A DNA stretch of 33,888 nucleotides from CAKTOF01 sp964523945 (GCA_964523945.1 CAZGBU010000008.1:1-33888), one strand, 5' to 3'. Counted from the stretch's first letter, positions 24,361-31,957 are shown. Made by a program: numbers and translations. The notes: generated by a model not told the origin, from the letters alone.

Positions 24361-25365
24361 TCAGAGCACGGTGCGGATCGCGGCGACGCGGCGCGCCACC
24401 TCGTCGAACTGCGCAGGCGTGAGCGACTGTGCACCGTCACACAGCGCGTGCGGCGGGTCGTTGTGGACCTCGATCATCAGACCGTCTGCGCCGGCCGCTG
24501 CTGCGGCCATTGCCATCGGCATCACCAGCCGCGAGTGGCCGGTTGCATGACTTGGGTCGACGACGACCGGCAGGTGCGTCAGCTCATGCAGGACCGGAAC
24601 GGCCGACAGGTCGAGCGTGTTGCGGGTATATGTCTCAAACGTGCGGATGCCGCGCTCGCAGAGGATGACGTTCTCGTTGCCCTCGGACATGATGTATTCG
24701 GCGCTCATCAGGAATTCCTTGATCGTATTGGCCAGACCGCGCTTGAGCAGGATCGGTTTGTCCGTGCGGCCGACGGCCTTGAGCAGCTCGAAGTTCTGCA
24801 TGTTGCGCGCGCCGATCTGGATCACATCGACGCCTTTTTCCAGAAACATCTCGATGTGGTCGGCATTCATCAGCTCGGTGACAATCGGCATGCCGGTCGC
24901 CTTTTTCGCCTCGGCGAGCAGATCGAGACCCTCAGCGTGCAGGCCCTGAAAGTCGTACGGCGAGGTGCGCGGCTTGAATGCACCGCCGCGCAGCAGATTT
25001 GCGCCGGAGGCCTTGACGGCCTGCGCGACCTCGAGGATCTGCGGCTCGGACTCGACCGAGCACGGCCCGGCGATGATCTGGAAATTGCCGCCGCCGATCT
25101 GGTAGCCGCACACGTCAACAACGGTGTCGTCCGGATGGAACTTGCGGTTGGCGGATTTGAACGGCTCGGAGATGCGGGTGACGGACTCGATGATGTCCAG
25201 CCCCTCGAGCAGGTCGGGGTCGATGCGGCTGACGTCGCCGATCAGACCGATGATGGTTTGAAACTTGCCCTCGGAGATGTGGACATCCACGCCGCGGCTG
25301 AGCAGCCACGCCTTGAGATTTTCAATCTGCTGTTCGGATACGCCCTGTTTGAGCACGGCAATCAT
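24361..25365 (-). CDS. aroF: 3-deoxy-7-phosphoheptulonate (DAHP) synthase, type I-beta with N-terminal regulatory domain
   Basis: The product has 334 aa. An N-terminal ferredoxin-like domain (MIAVLKQGVSEQQIENLKAWLLSRGVDVHISEGKFQTIIGLIGD, residues 1 to about 70) precedes the barrel: FQIIAGPCSVESEPQI, LLRGGAFKPRTSPYDFQG, MPIVTELMNADHIEMF, DKPILLKRGLANTIKEFLMSAEYI, PVVVDPSHATGHSRLV. This is the KDPG-aldolase-like I-beta group, whose extra N-domain mediates feedback by aromatic amino acids. It condenses PEP with erythrose-4-phosphate, the committing step. It is the first structural gene after the attenuator. Confidence 0.96.
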   Translation of the reverse strand: MIAVLKQGVSEQQIENLKAWLLSRGVDVHISEGKFQTIIGLIGDVSRIDPDLLEGLDIIESVTRISEPFKSANRKFHPDDTVVDVCGYQIGGGNFQIIAGPCSVESEPQILEVAQAVKASGANLLRGGAFKPRTSPYDFQGLHAEGLDLLAEAKKATGMPIVTELMNADHIEMFLEKGVDVIQIGARNMQNFELLKAVGRTDKPILLKRGLANTIKEFLMSAEYIMSEGNENVILCERGIRTFETYTRNTLDLSAVPVLHELTHLPVVVDPSHATGHSRLVMPMAMAAAAAGADGLMIEVHNDPPHALCDGAQSLTPAQFDEVARRVAAIRTVL

Positions 25366-25390
25366 GGGAATTCCTCCTGTAATGTGAATT

Positions 25391-25436
25391 TGAGAAAAAG
25401 AAAAAGGCCGCGCAGTGAATTTCTCACTGCGCGGCC
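25391..25436 (-). terminator. Attenuator terminator upstream of the aromatic operon
   Basis: GGCCGCGCAGTGA pairs with its exact complement (13 bp, 5-nt loop) at 25436-25406. On the minus strand it is followed by TTTTTCTTTTTCTCA. It lies between the leader peptide and the DAHP synthase gene and would stop transcription when the leader is translated freely. Confidence 0.9.
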
Positions 25437-25465
25437 GGAAACGACGCGGGGAACGACAGCCATTT

Positions 25466-25543
25466 TTATGCAGCAGAAATCACTTTTACTTTATGTTTGG
25501 TAAAGTAAAAGTAATATGCAGCTGCAAAAACGGTGCGGTTCAT
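25466..25543 (-). CDS. Leader peptide for aromatic amino acid attenuation
   Basis: This small gene encodes 25 residues, MNRTVFAAAYYFYFTKHKV... ending ISAA. It has GGAG 9 nt upstream of the ATG at 25543. Five aromatic codons, Tyr-Tyr-Phe-Tyr-Phe, stand in a row at residues 10-14, and Phe6 precedes them. A perfect 11-bp stem (ACTTTTACTTT with AAAGTAAAAGT) overlaps these codons, as expected of a pause hairpin. A ribosome stalled for charged Tyr- or Phe-tRNA would change folding and relieve the terminator at 25406-25436. I could not trace a convincing antiterminator by eye. The placement, codon content and terminator together make the role clear. Confidence 0.9.
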   Translation of the reverse strand: MNRTVFAAAYYFYFTKHKVKVISAA

Positions 25544-25572
25544 GGCGGAAAGCTCCTTTGCTGTTTGGGGTC

Positions 25573-25601
25573 ATTGTAGACCTGTTTTTTTCGTCTGTCA
25601 A
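25573..25601 (-). promoter_or_regulatory. Promoter of the aromatic operon
   Basis: On the minus strand a perfect TTGACA (25601-25596) and TACAAT (25578-25573) are exactly 17 bp apart. Transcription would start near 25566, 23 nt before the leader peptide start. Confidence 0.88.
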
Positions 25602-25650
25602 GCGTTTTTTTCAACGCCATGCAAAGGATGCGCTTGGACGGCGGCGCAGA

Positions 25651-26052
25651 TTACGGCGGCGGTGCAAGCGCCTGCTTCAGATCGGCGACGAACTGTGCCT
25701 GCTGCTTTTTCAGATAGCGCTTGACAAAAGACCGCAACAGCGGCTTTTTCACCGTCACATATTCGGTCAGATCCAGCGCTGTTCCTGCACCCGCCGGTGC
25801 AAAGATGCCGATCCAGCGCCCGCGCAGATTGGTGTTTTCCAGCTCGAATTCCCAGCGGCGGAGCGGCTCGACGCCTGTGATGGTAAACCTGGTGGCATAC
25901 CCCGATTTTGTGTACTCCACAAACTGCGTTTCGCTCAGCACCTCAGTCCGGCTCAGGTCGCTGCGCCAGGCATAGCCGTCGACTACGGTGACAACCGCCC
26001 AGACGCGACGGATCTCACAGGGAATGACGGCCTGAATGTTGGAGGTTACCAT
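25651..26052 (-). CDS. SRPBCC-family protein
   Basis: The product has 133 aa from ATG 26052 (GGAGG upstream). The pattern MVTSNIQAVIPCEIRRVWAVVTVVDGYAWRSDLSRTEVL, then FTITGVEPLRRWEFELENTNLRGRWIGIFAPAGAGTALDLTEYVTVKKPLLRSFVKRYLKKQQAQFVADLKQAL, is that of polyketide-cyclase/START-like SRPBCC proteins: a helix-grip fold with a hydrophobic ligand cavity and a long C-terminal helix. No specific ligand can be named. Its 3' end lies 50 bp from the -35 of the aromatic operon. Confidence 0.8.
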   Translation of the reverse strand: MVTSNIQAVIPCEIRRVWAVVTVVDGYAWRSDLSRTEVLSETQFVEYTKSGYATRFTITGVEPLRRWEFELENTNLRGRWIGIFAPAGAGTALDLTEYVTVKKPLLRSFVKRYLKKQQAQFVADLKQALAPPP

Positions 26053-26083
26053 GCGCTGTGCCTCCTTTGCGCGATCTGGCAAT

Positions 26084-26112
26084 ATCATAGCATACCGTTC
26101 GCACGCCGGCAA
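26084..26112 (-). promoter_or_regulatory. Promoter of the SRPBCC gene
   Basis: On the minus strand TTGCCG (26112-26107) and TATGAT (26089-26084) are 17 bp apart, with TGC before the -10 (extended -10). It is divergent from the promoter at 26124-26153. Confidence 0.6.
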
Positions 26113-26123
26113 GCCCGCACGGC

Positions 26124-26153
26124 TTGCAATGCGCGCGGGCAGTGTTGTATAAT
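26124..26153 (+). promoter_or_regulatory. Promoter of the TIGR04076-DUF362 unit
   Basis: TTGCAA (26124-26129) and a perfect TATAAT (26148-26153) are 18 bp apart, about 40 bp upstream of the first start. Confidence 0.7.
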
Positions 26154-26193
26154 GGAAAAAAACGCGCTGGGCGCGGAGCAGGAGGAAATCCAT

Positions 26194-26534
26194 ATGCTGG
26201 GACAGAAAATCAGGATCACCGTCATGATGCGCACCGATCTGACCGACGCGCTCGGCGTGCAGATGCCGCTGCCGCCGGACGCGCGCCGGAGGCCGCGCTT
26301 GATGTGCGCTGCCCCGTGTTTACCGAGGGTCAGCAGATCGAATACACCCATGGCGGGGGCGGCGTGCCGGCGGGTTTCTGCGACTGGGCCTGGGGCGACA
26401 TCTTCAAGGACGTGCTCGCCATGTGCGGCAAGGCGGAGTATATGCAGGGGCGCTGCAGCGAGATCCCGCCGGCGTACACCTGCTGCACCGACGGGCTGCG
26501 GCCCGTGATTTTCAAGATTGAAGCGATCGACTGA
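26194..26534 (+). pseudogene. TIGR04076-like small protein with a frameshift
   Basis: It starts at ATG 26194 with AGGAGG upstream. The first part, MLGQKIRITVMMRTDLTDALGVQMPLPPDA, is in one frame and the second, APEAALDVRCPVFTEGQQIEYTHGGGGVPAGFCDWAWGDIFKDVLAMCGKAEYMQGRCSEIPPAYTCCTDGLRPVIFKIEAID, in another; the span of 341 nt is not a multiple of three. The break falls in a GACGCGCGCCG run near 26278-26292. The downstream neighbour is an intact paralogue with the same FCDWAW..DI.KDVL and FTCCTDGLRPVIFK motifs, which shows what the full protein should look like. It may be a true pseudogene, a slippage site or a one-base sequence error. Confidence 0.85.
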
Positions 26535-26548
26535 ACAGGAGGAAACCA

Positions 26549-26923
26549 ATGGCAAACGGCAGCTTTCTCGGCCAGAAGACAAAAATTACCGTCGTGCGCA
26601 AGCTGAAGCTCGACGATGTCGCGCGCGAATACGGGCAGATCCGCCCCGGCGAGGCCTCCGACGACTTCATTCCGGACTGCCCGTTTTTTGAGGAGGGGCA
26701 GGAATTCGTCATCGAGACCGGCGGCAGCTCCGACTGCAAGCCCGCCGGCTTCTGCGACTGGGCGTGGGCGGATATTTGGAAAGACGTGCTGATGATGGCC
26801 AGTAAGGCGGGCATCACGCCGGATGGGGAAAAGCACCTGCTGGATCCGCAGTTCACCTGCTGCACAGACGGACTGCGGCCGGTGATCTTCAAGGTGCAGC
26901 CAATGGAGACGGAGGAGACGTGA
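26549..26923 (+). CDS. TIGR04076 family protein
   Basis: The product has 124 aa, with AGGAGG upstream of ATG 26549. It contains FLGQKTKITVVRKL, DDFIPDCPFFEEGQEFVIE, CKPAGFCDWAWADIWKDVLMMASKAG and FTCCTDGLRPVIFKVQP. Five conserved Cys, including the CC pair, hint at metal binding or a redox role; the function of this family is unknown to me. It sits between its frameshifted paralogue and a DUF362 gene whose ATG overlaps its stop codon, so the three are likely one transcript. Confidence 0.85.
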   Translation: MANGSFLGQKTKITVVRKLKLDDVAREYGQIRPGEASDDFIPDCPFFEEGQEFVIETGGSSDCKPAGFCDWAWADIWKDVLMMASKAGITPDGEKHLLDPQFTCCTDGLRPVIFKVQPMETEET

Positions 26924-28023
26924 TGGAGAGAAACGAGCTGCTTGTTGTCTATGGCGACGATCCGGCGGCAATGGCGCGCGCGCTGCTGCGCGAGGCTGCG
27001 CCGGAGCAGGAGATTCCTGCGGGCGGCCGCGTCGTGCTCAAGCCGAACCTCGTTGTGGGAAAGACGGCCGACACCGGTGCGACCACCCACATCGAAATCG
27101 TCGGCGCCGCGATCGAGCACCTGCGTGCGCATGGTGTGAACGACCTGCTCATCGCCGAGGGAAGCTGGGTGGGGGACGACACAAAGCGCGCGTTCCGCGT
27201 GTCCGGCTTTGAACGGCTCGCACATGAGCTGGACGTGCCGCTGCTCGACCTGAAGGACGACGAATATGAGACGGTCACATCCGACGGCATCCAGATGCAG
27301 ATTTCCAGAACCATCCTGTCGGCAGACTATCTGATCAGTTTCCCGGTGCTCAAGGGGCACTGCCAGACCAATATGACCTGCGCGCTCAAAAACATGAAGG
27401 GCTGCCTGTCCGACCGGTCGAAGCGGATGTTCCACACGATGGGGCTGCACCGGCCGATTACTGCGCTGAACGCCGCCCGGGCGGCCGACCTTGTGATCGC
27501 GGACAGCCTCTGCGGTGATCTCGATTTCGAAGAGGGCGGCAACCCTGTGCAGACAAACCGCATGATTGCGGCGAAAGACTCCGTTCTGCTTGACAGCTAT
27601 GGTGTGCGGCTGCTCGGCTACGAACTGTCCGACGTGCCGTATATTACAATGGCCGAACGGCTCGGCGTCGGCTCGACGGATGTGGATGCCGCCTGCATCC
27701 GCGCGCTCAACGAAGCGTCTGCGGCACCCGCGCCGACGGCTTCGCGCCGCGTCCGTGCGCTCGCGGGCTATGTCGATGCGCGCGATGCCTGCTCGGCCTG
27801 CTATGGCACGCTGATCCACGCGCTTTCGCGGCTCGAGGAGCAGGGGCTGCTCCGTCGGCTGCACACACCCATCTGCAATGGGCAGGGCTTTCGCGGCAGG
27901 AAGCCGGATGGCATCGGCATCGGCTCGTGCTGTGCCGGCGCCGCGCAGTGTGTGCCGGGCTGTCCGCCGAGCGCGCAGGCGATCGTCCATGCGCTGAAAC
28001 AGCAGATCACCGGAGAATTGTAA
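26923..28023 (+). CDS. DUF362 domain-containing protein
   Basis: The product has 366 aa from ATG 26923, overlapping the upstream stop (TGATG). DUF362 features are GGRVVLKPNLVVGKTADTGATTHIEIVGAAIEHLRAHGVNDLLIAEGSW, SADYLISFPVLKGHCQTNMTCALKNMKGCLSDRSKRMFH and a later NAARAADLVIADSLCGDL. Near the C-terminus there is CSACYGTL, and GSCCAGAAQCVPGCPPSA; these six Cys do not form the usual tandem ferredoxin motif but could hold an Fe-S cluster. DUF362 proteins are often iron-sulfur proteins of unknown reaction. The stop codon lies inside a predicted GntR-family operator. Confidence 0.88.
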   Translation: MERNELLVVYGDDPAAMARALLREAAPEQEIPAGGRVVLKPNLVVGKTADTGATTHIEIVGAAIEHLRAHGVNDLLIAEGSWVGDDTKRAFRVSGFERLAHELDVPLLDLKDDEYETVTSDGIQMQISRTILSADYLISFPVLKGHCQTNMTCALKNMKGCLSDRSKRMFHTMGLHRPITALNAARAADLVIADSLCGDLDFEEGGNPVQTNRMIAAKDSVLLDSYGVRLLGYELSDVPYITMAERLGVGSTDVDAACIRALNEASAAPAPTASRRVRALAGYVDARDACSACYGTLIHALSRLEEQGLLRRLHTPICNGQGFRGRKPDGIGIGSCCAGAAQCVPGCPPSAQAIVHALKQQITGEL

Positions 28024-28028
28024 TACAA
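28018..28028. promoter_or_regulatory. Upstream GntR/FadR-type operator
   Basis: TTGTAATACAA is a perfect fit to TNGTNNNACNA, the consensus of FadR-subfamily GntR regulators. It overlaps the stop codon of the DUF362 gene and lies 66 bp upstream of the -35 of the regulator promoter. Confidence 0.6.
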
Positions 28029-28093
28029 GTTGATATTGCGTTTGGGGAATGTGACAAATTTGCGTCGGGCGCCGGAAAAATCGGCGCAGACGG

Positions 28094-28122
28094 TTGACAC
28101 CGGCGGAAAGACACGGTATAAT
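28094..28122 (+). promoter_or_regulatory. Consensus promoter of the GntR - glycerate kinase operon
   Basis: TTGACA (28094-28099) and TATAAT (28117-28122), both perfect, are exactly 17 bp apart. A promoter this strong usually needs a repressor, which fits the two operator-like sites on either side. Confidence 0.93.
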
Positions 28123-28175
28123 TGGGATGGAAGCACCTTTGGCCGTGTGCCGCCGGTTTCGTCTTGTATCGAAAC

Positions 28176-28186
28176 TTGTCATACAA
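28176..28186. promoter_or_regulatory. Downstream GntR/FadR-type operator
   Basis: TTGTCATACAA again fits TNGTNNNACNA perfectly. It lies about 47 bp after the predicted transcription start and 20 bp before the regulator's ATG, a position suited to autorepression. Confidence 0.68.
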
Positions 28187-28206
28187 CTTTGCAAAGGGGG
28201 ACCGGC

Positions 28207-28899
28207 ATGGACGGCAAACCGAAAAAACCAAGCGTCGCCGACGCCGTGTTTACTGCGCTGCGCCAGTCCATTGTCTCCGGTGAGCGGACGCCGGGCGAAA
28301 AGCTCCCGTCGGAGAATCAGCTCTGCCGGCTCTACGGCGTCAGCCGCGTGTCGGTGCGCACGGCGCTCGCGCGGCTGGCAAGCCTCGGCCTGGTTGAGAG
28401 CCGGCAGGGAGAGGGGACATTTGTGTGCAGTCTGCACGGGACACAGCCGCTCAACTCCATGGTGCCGTACGCGGCGCTCAGCCGGCTCGACCGCGTCAAT
28501 GTCTCCGAATTTCGCCGCATCGTCGAGGTCGAGAGCGCCTGCCTGGCTGCCAGCCGCGCTGATGCGCAGATGGTCCGCCGCATGTATGAAGCGACCGAGA
28601 TGATGGAGCACGCTGAAATTCTTGCGGAGATCGCCCGGTGGGATCTGGAGTTTCACCGCCTGATTGCCGAGGCGACGCGCAACGACATCGTTATCAAGGT
28701 GTTCGATGTGCTGCGCGAGACGTATCTGGCGCTGCTGGAGAACAATGTAATGCAGCTCGGCGCGGCAGGTGCAGCCTGCCATCGCCGCATCACCGAAGCC
28801 ATCGAGCTGCGCAGCCCACAGGCGGCGCGCGCAGCGATGCTCGAGCATATGAACAACACGATCCTGCAGATGCAGGATCTGCCGGAGGGAAATGCGTGA
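28207..28899 (+). CDS. GntR-family transcriptional regulator, FadR/FCD subfamily
   Basis: The product has 230 aa from ATG 28207, with AAGGGGG upstream. The N-terminal winged helix reads SVADAVFTALRQSIVSGERTPGEKLPSENQLCRLYGVSRVSVRTALARLASLGLVESRQGEGTFV, the classic GntR signature. The C-terminal FCD domain has a WDLEFHRLIAEATRNDIV motif and ACHRRITEAIELRSPQAARAAMLEHMN, with Asp and His residues that usually bind a metal and an organic acid effector. FCD regulators of sugar-acid operons often respond to hydroxy acids. Its stop overlaps the glycerate kinase start, so it probably controls that operon and itself. Confidence 0.93.
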   Translation: MDGKPKKPSVADAVFTALRQSIVSGERTPGEKLPSENQLCRLYGVSRVSVRTALARLASLGLVESRQGEGTFVCSLHGTQPLNSMVPYAALSRLDRVNVSEFRRIVEVESACLAASRADAQMVRRMYEATEMMEHAEILAEIARWDLEFHRLIAEATRNDIVIKVFDVLRETYLALLENNVMQLGAAGAACHRRITEAIELRSPQAARAAMLEHMNNTILQMQDLPEGNA

Positions 28900-30089
28900 A
28901 CATTTTAATTGTGCCCGATTCGTTCAAGGGCAGCTTATCGTCCGCCGCGGCGGGCACATGCATCGCGCGCGGCTTTCGTGCCGTCTTTCCGGACGCAGAC
29001 TGCCGCGTCCTGCCGCTGGCCGACGGCGGCGAGGGCACGGTTGACGCGCTGGTCGCCGCGCTTGGGGGAGAGGAACACACCCGCACGGTCACAGGGCCGG
29101 ACGGCCGCCCGGTGCAGGCGCGCTTTGCCATGCTGACGGACGGAACCGCCGTCATGGAGATGGCGGAGGCGTCGGGACTTGCGCTGCTCGCAACGGAGGC
29201 GCGCGATCCGGCGCATACCACAACCTACGGCACCGGTGAATTGATCCGCGCCGCGCTGGATCTCGGCGCGAAACAGATCCTGATCGGCATTGGCGGCTCG
29301 GCCACCAACGACGGCGGCGCGGGCATGGCGCGCGCGCTCGGCGTGCGCTTTCTGGACGAAGCCGGCGGCGAACTGCCGGAGGGCGGCCTGGCACTGGCCG
29401 GTCTGGCGCGCATTGACGCGTCCGGGCTGGACGCAAGGCTGTCCCGGACCCCGGTGGCCGTTGCGTGCGATGTGACCAATCCGCTGTGCGGGGAAAACGG
29501 CGCGTCATGGCTCTACGGGCCGCAGAAGGGCGCGGATACGGCGCTGTGTGCCGCGCTCGACGCAGCGCTGTCCCGCTACGGCGCGGCGCTTGCACGCCTG
29601 TGTGGGCGCGACATTGCGTCGATTCCGGGCGCAGGCGCGGCCGGCGGCCTCGGCGCAGGGCTGATCGCGTTCTGCGGCGGCGCGCTGCGGCCGGGAATTG
29701 AGGAGGTTATGCGGCTGCTCCGCCTGGACGAGCAGGTCGCCTGGGCCGACCTTGTGCTGACCGGCGAGGGGCAGATCGACCGCACCTCGGTGATGGGGAA
29801 GGTGCTCTCGGGCGTCGGCGCGCTCGGGCTGCGGTATGGAAAGCCGGTCGTGGCCTTTGGCGGCGGCATCGGCGACGGCGCCGACGACGTGCTCGCCGCG
29901 GGCATTACAGCCTACACGGCCATCACCAGCCGGCCGATGGCGCTCGAAACGGCCATCGCGGACGCGCCGGTGCTGCTGGAGCAGGCCGCACAGTGCGCGG
30001 CGCGCATGATTCAGACAGGTATCATCCTGCATCGGTGTATTCATACAGCAAAAACGGAAAACAATCACGAAAAGGAGAATCCAGCATGA
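28896..30089 (+). CDS. garK: Glycerate 2-kinase (GarK family)
   Basis: The product has 397 aa from a GTG at 28896 that overlaps the regulator's stop (GTGA), with GGAGGG upstream. Family motifs are ILIVPDSFKGSLSS at the start, PLADGGEGTVDALV, TYGTGELIRAALDLGAKQILIGIGGSATNDGGAGMARALGVRF, CDVTNPLCGENGASWLYGPQKGA and LTGEGQIDRTSVMGKV. It phosphorylates D-glycerate, in this family usually to 2-phosphoglycerate. The last twenty or so residues (HRCIHTAKTENNHEKENPA) extend beyond the normal end and read through the next ribosome site, so the stop overlaps the following ATG as ATGA. A recent loss of the original stop would explain this tail. Confidence 0.93.
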   Translation: MNILIVPDSFKGSLSSAAAGTCIARGFRAVFPDADCRVLPLADGGEGTVDALVAALGGEEHTRTVTGPDGRPVQARFAMLTDGTAVMEMAEASGLALLATEARDPAHTTTYGTGELIRAALDLGAKQILIGIGGSATNDGGAGMARALGVRFLDEAGGELPEGGLALAGLARIDASGLDARLSRTPVAVACDVTNPLCGENGASWLYGPQKGADTALCAALDAALSRYGAALARLCGRDIASIPGAGAAGGLGAGLIAFCGGALRPGIEEVMRLLRLDEQVAWADLVLTGEGQIDRTSVMGKVLSGVGALGLRYGKPVVAFGGGIGDGADDVLAAGITAYTAITSRPMALETAIADAPVLLEQAAQCAARMIQTGIILHRCIHTAKTENNHEKENPA

Positions 30090-30970
30090 ACGAATCGATC
30101 CACAAATATTTTCAGGTCGGCACCATCCAGTGGATGAGCTTCCCGAACCGTGACCCGATGGAATCGCTCAAGGCCATCTGCCGCGACGATTTCTTCGACG
30201 CCATCGAACTCAAGGGCTTTGGCGAGAAAAACGAGGAGGCCAAAAAGCTTCTCGATCAGAGCCATTTGAAGGTCTGCTACGGCGCACAGCCGCGCCTGCT
30301 TGGCCCGAAGCTCAACCCGAACGACGTCGATGAGGAGGGCCGCAGGAAAGCGGAGGCGACGCTGCTCGAGGGTATCGACGAGGCCGAGTATCTCGGCGCG
30401 AAAGGCATTGCGTTCCTGGCCGGCAAGTGGTCGCCGGAGACAAAGGAGCTGCAGTACGAGCAGCTGCTCAAGACGACCCGCAACCTCTGCGACTACGCGG
30501 CGGGCAAGGGTATGAACGTTGAGCTCGAGGTCTTTGACTTTGACATGGACAAGGCCGCGCTGATCGGCCCGGCGCCGCTCGCCGCGCGCTTCGCCGCCGA
30601 TATGCGCACGACGCACAACAATTTCGGCCTGCTCGTCGATCTGAGCCATTTCCCGACGACGTATGAAACCAGCCGCTTTGTCGTGCGTACCCTGCGCCCG
30701 TATATCACGCACTTCCACTTCGGCAACGCCGTTGTCCAGCCGGGCTGCGACGGCTATGGCGACCTGCACCCGCGCATGGGTTACCCGAACAGTGCCAACG
30801 ACACGCCCGAGCTGGTCGACTATCTGCGCGTGCTGAAAGAAGAGGGCTTTTTCGATGCGGAAAACCCGTATGTGCTCTCGATGGAGGTCACGCTGCGCCC
30901 GGGCGAGGACGAAGATATTGTCCTGGCCAATACCAAGCGCGTGCTCAACCGCGCGTGGGCGCTTGTATAA
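30086..30970 (+). CDS. Sugar phosphate isomerase/epimerase (xylose-isomerase-like TIM barrel)
   Basis: The product has 294 aa from ATG 30086, with AAAAGGAG upstream. Likely metal ligands of the AP-endonuclease-2 barrel are E148 (VELEVFDFD), D185 (LLVDLSHFP), H209 or H211 (ITHFHFGN) and E267 (SMEVTLRPGED). DDFFDAIELKGFGE near the start is strand two of the barrel. Relatives interconvert hydroxypyruvate and tartronate semialdehyde, or ketoses and their epimers. Between a glycerate kinase and a hydroxypyruvate-type reductase, a hydroxypyruvate isomerase-like role is reasonable, but the sequence does not settle it. Confidence 0.85.
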   Translation: MNESIHKYFQVGTIQWMSFPNRDPMESLKAICRDDFFDAIELKGFGEKNEEAKKLLDQSHLKVCYGAQPRLLGPKLNPNDVDEEGRRKAEATLLEGIDEAEYLGAKGIAFLAGKWSPETKELQYEQLLKTTRNLCDYAAGKGMNVELEVFDFDMDKAALIGPAPLAARFAADMRTTHNNFGLLVDLSHFPTTYETSRFVVRTLRPYITHFHFGNAVVQPGCDGYGDLHPRMGYPNSANDTPELVDYLRVLKEEGFFDAENPYVLSMEVTLRPGEDEDIVLANTKRVLNRAWALV

Positions 30971-30991
30971 TTGAAAACAGGAGGTTCCTCT

Positions 30992-31957
30992 ATGAAAATT
31001 GTAATTCTGGACGGCTACACGGAAAACCCCGGCGATCTGAGCTGGGACGGGATCGCCGCATTCGGCGATCTGACGGTCTATGACCGCACGCCGGTCGATG
31101 ACGAGGCTGAGATCGTCTCGCGCATCGGCGACGCAGAGATTGTGTTCACCAACAAGACACCGATCACCGCCGCCACGATCGCAGCGGCGAAAAATCTGAA
31201 GTTCATCGGCGTGCTCGCCACCGGCTATAACGTCATCGACGTGGCGGCGGCCAAAGCCAAGGGCATCCCGGTGTGCAACGTCCCGGCCTATGGCAACGAC
31301 GCCGTCGGCCAGTTTGCCATCGCGCTGCTGCTGGAGATCTGCCACCATATCGGCCATCACGACCAGGCTGTGCACGAGGGCAAGTGGAACACCAATCCCG
31401 ACTGGTGCTTCTGGGATTATCCGCTCATCGAGCTGTGTGGCAAAACGATGGGCATCATCGGGCTTGGACGCATCGGCCGGTCGACGGCGCGCATGGCCGG
31501 CGCGATGGGCATGACGGTGCTGGCCTACGACGCGGCGGAGAACGACGCCGGCCGCGAAGTGGCGCAGTATGTTACGCTTGATGAGCTGCTCGCGCGTTCA
31601 GACGTCATTGCGCTGCACTGCCCACTCTTTCCCGAGACGCAGGGCATCATCAACAAGGACACGATCGCCAAGATGAAAGACGGCGTCATCATCATCAACA
31701 ACAGCCGCGGCCCGCTCGTCGTGGAACAGGATCTGGCCGATGCGCTCAATTCCGGCAAGGTCTATGCCGCTGGCCTTGACGTTGTCTCCACTGAGCCGAT
31801 CCGCACCGACAACCCGCTGCTGAAGGCGAAAAACTGCCTGATCACGCCGCACATCTCCTGGGCGCCGAAGGAGTCCCGCCAGCGCCTGATGGACATCGCC
31901 GTGAACAATCTCAAGGCGTTTGTCGAGGGCAGCCCGGTCAACGTTGTCAATCCATGA
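30992..31957 (+). CDS. D-2-hydroxyacid dehydrogenase, hydroxypyruvate/glyoxylate reductase type
   Basis: The product has 321 aa from ATG 30992 (CAGGAGG upstream). The NAD-binding motif GIIGLGRIGRSTAR is at about 154-167; the catalytic residues are R239 (NNSRGPLV), E268 (VSTEPI) and H287 (TPHISW). VLATGYNVIDVAAAKAKGIPVCNVPAYGNDAVGQFAIALLLEI is typical of the glycerate dehydrogenase group. It would reduce hydroxypyruvate to D-glycerate, or the reverse, feeding the glycerate kinase two genes upstream. Confidence 0.92.
   Translation: MKIVILDGYTENPGDLSWDGIAAFGDLTVYDRTPVDDEAEIVSRIGDAEIVFTNKTPITAATIAAAKNLKFIGVLATGYNVIDVAAAKAKGIPVCNVPAYGNDAVGQFAIALLLEICHHIGHHDQAVHEGKWNTNPDWCFWDYPLIELCGKTMGIIGLGRIGRSTARMAGAMGMTVLAYDAAENDAGREVAQYVTLDELLARSDVIALHCPLFPETQGIINKDTIAKMKDGVIIINNSRGPLVVEQDLADALNSGKVYAAGLDVVSTEPIRTDNPLLKAKNCLITPHISWAPKESRQRLMDIAVNNLKAFVEGSPVNVVNP

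Noticed and set aside
23737..25503. A 588-codon plus-strand frame opposite tyrA, DAHP synthase and the leader.
   Set aside because: It has no family resemblance and covers the attenuator; it is an antisense shadow of well supported genes.
26512..28848. A 778-codon open frame on the minus strand.
   Set aside because: It is antisense to the DUF362 and GntR genes, which have clear motifs and ribosome sites. High GC content keeps such frames open by chance.
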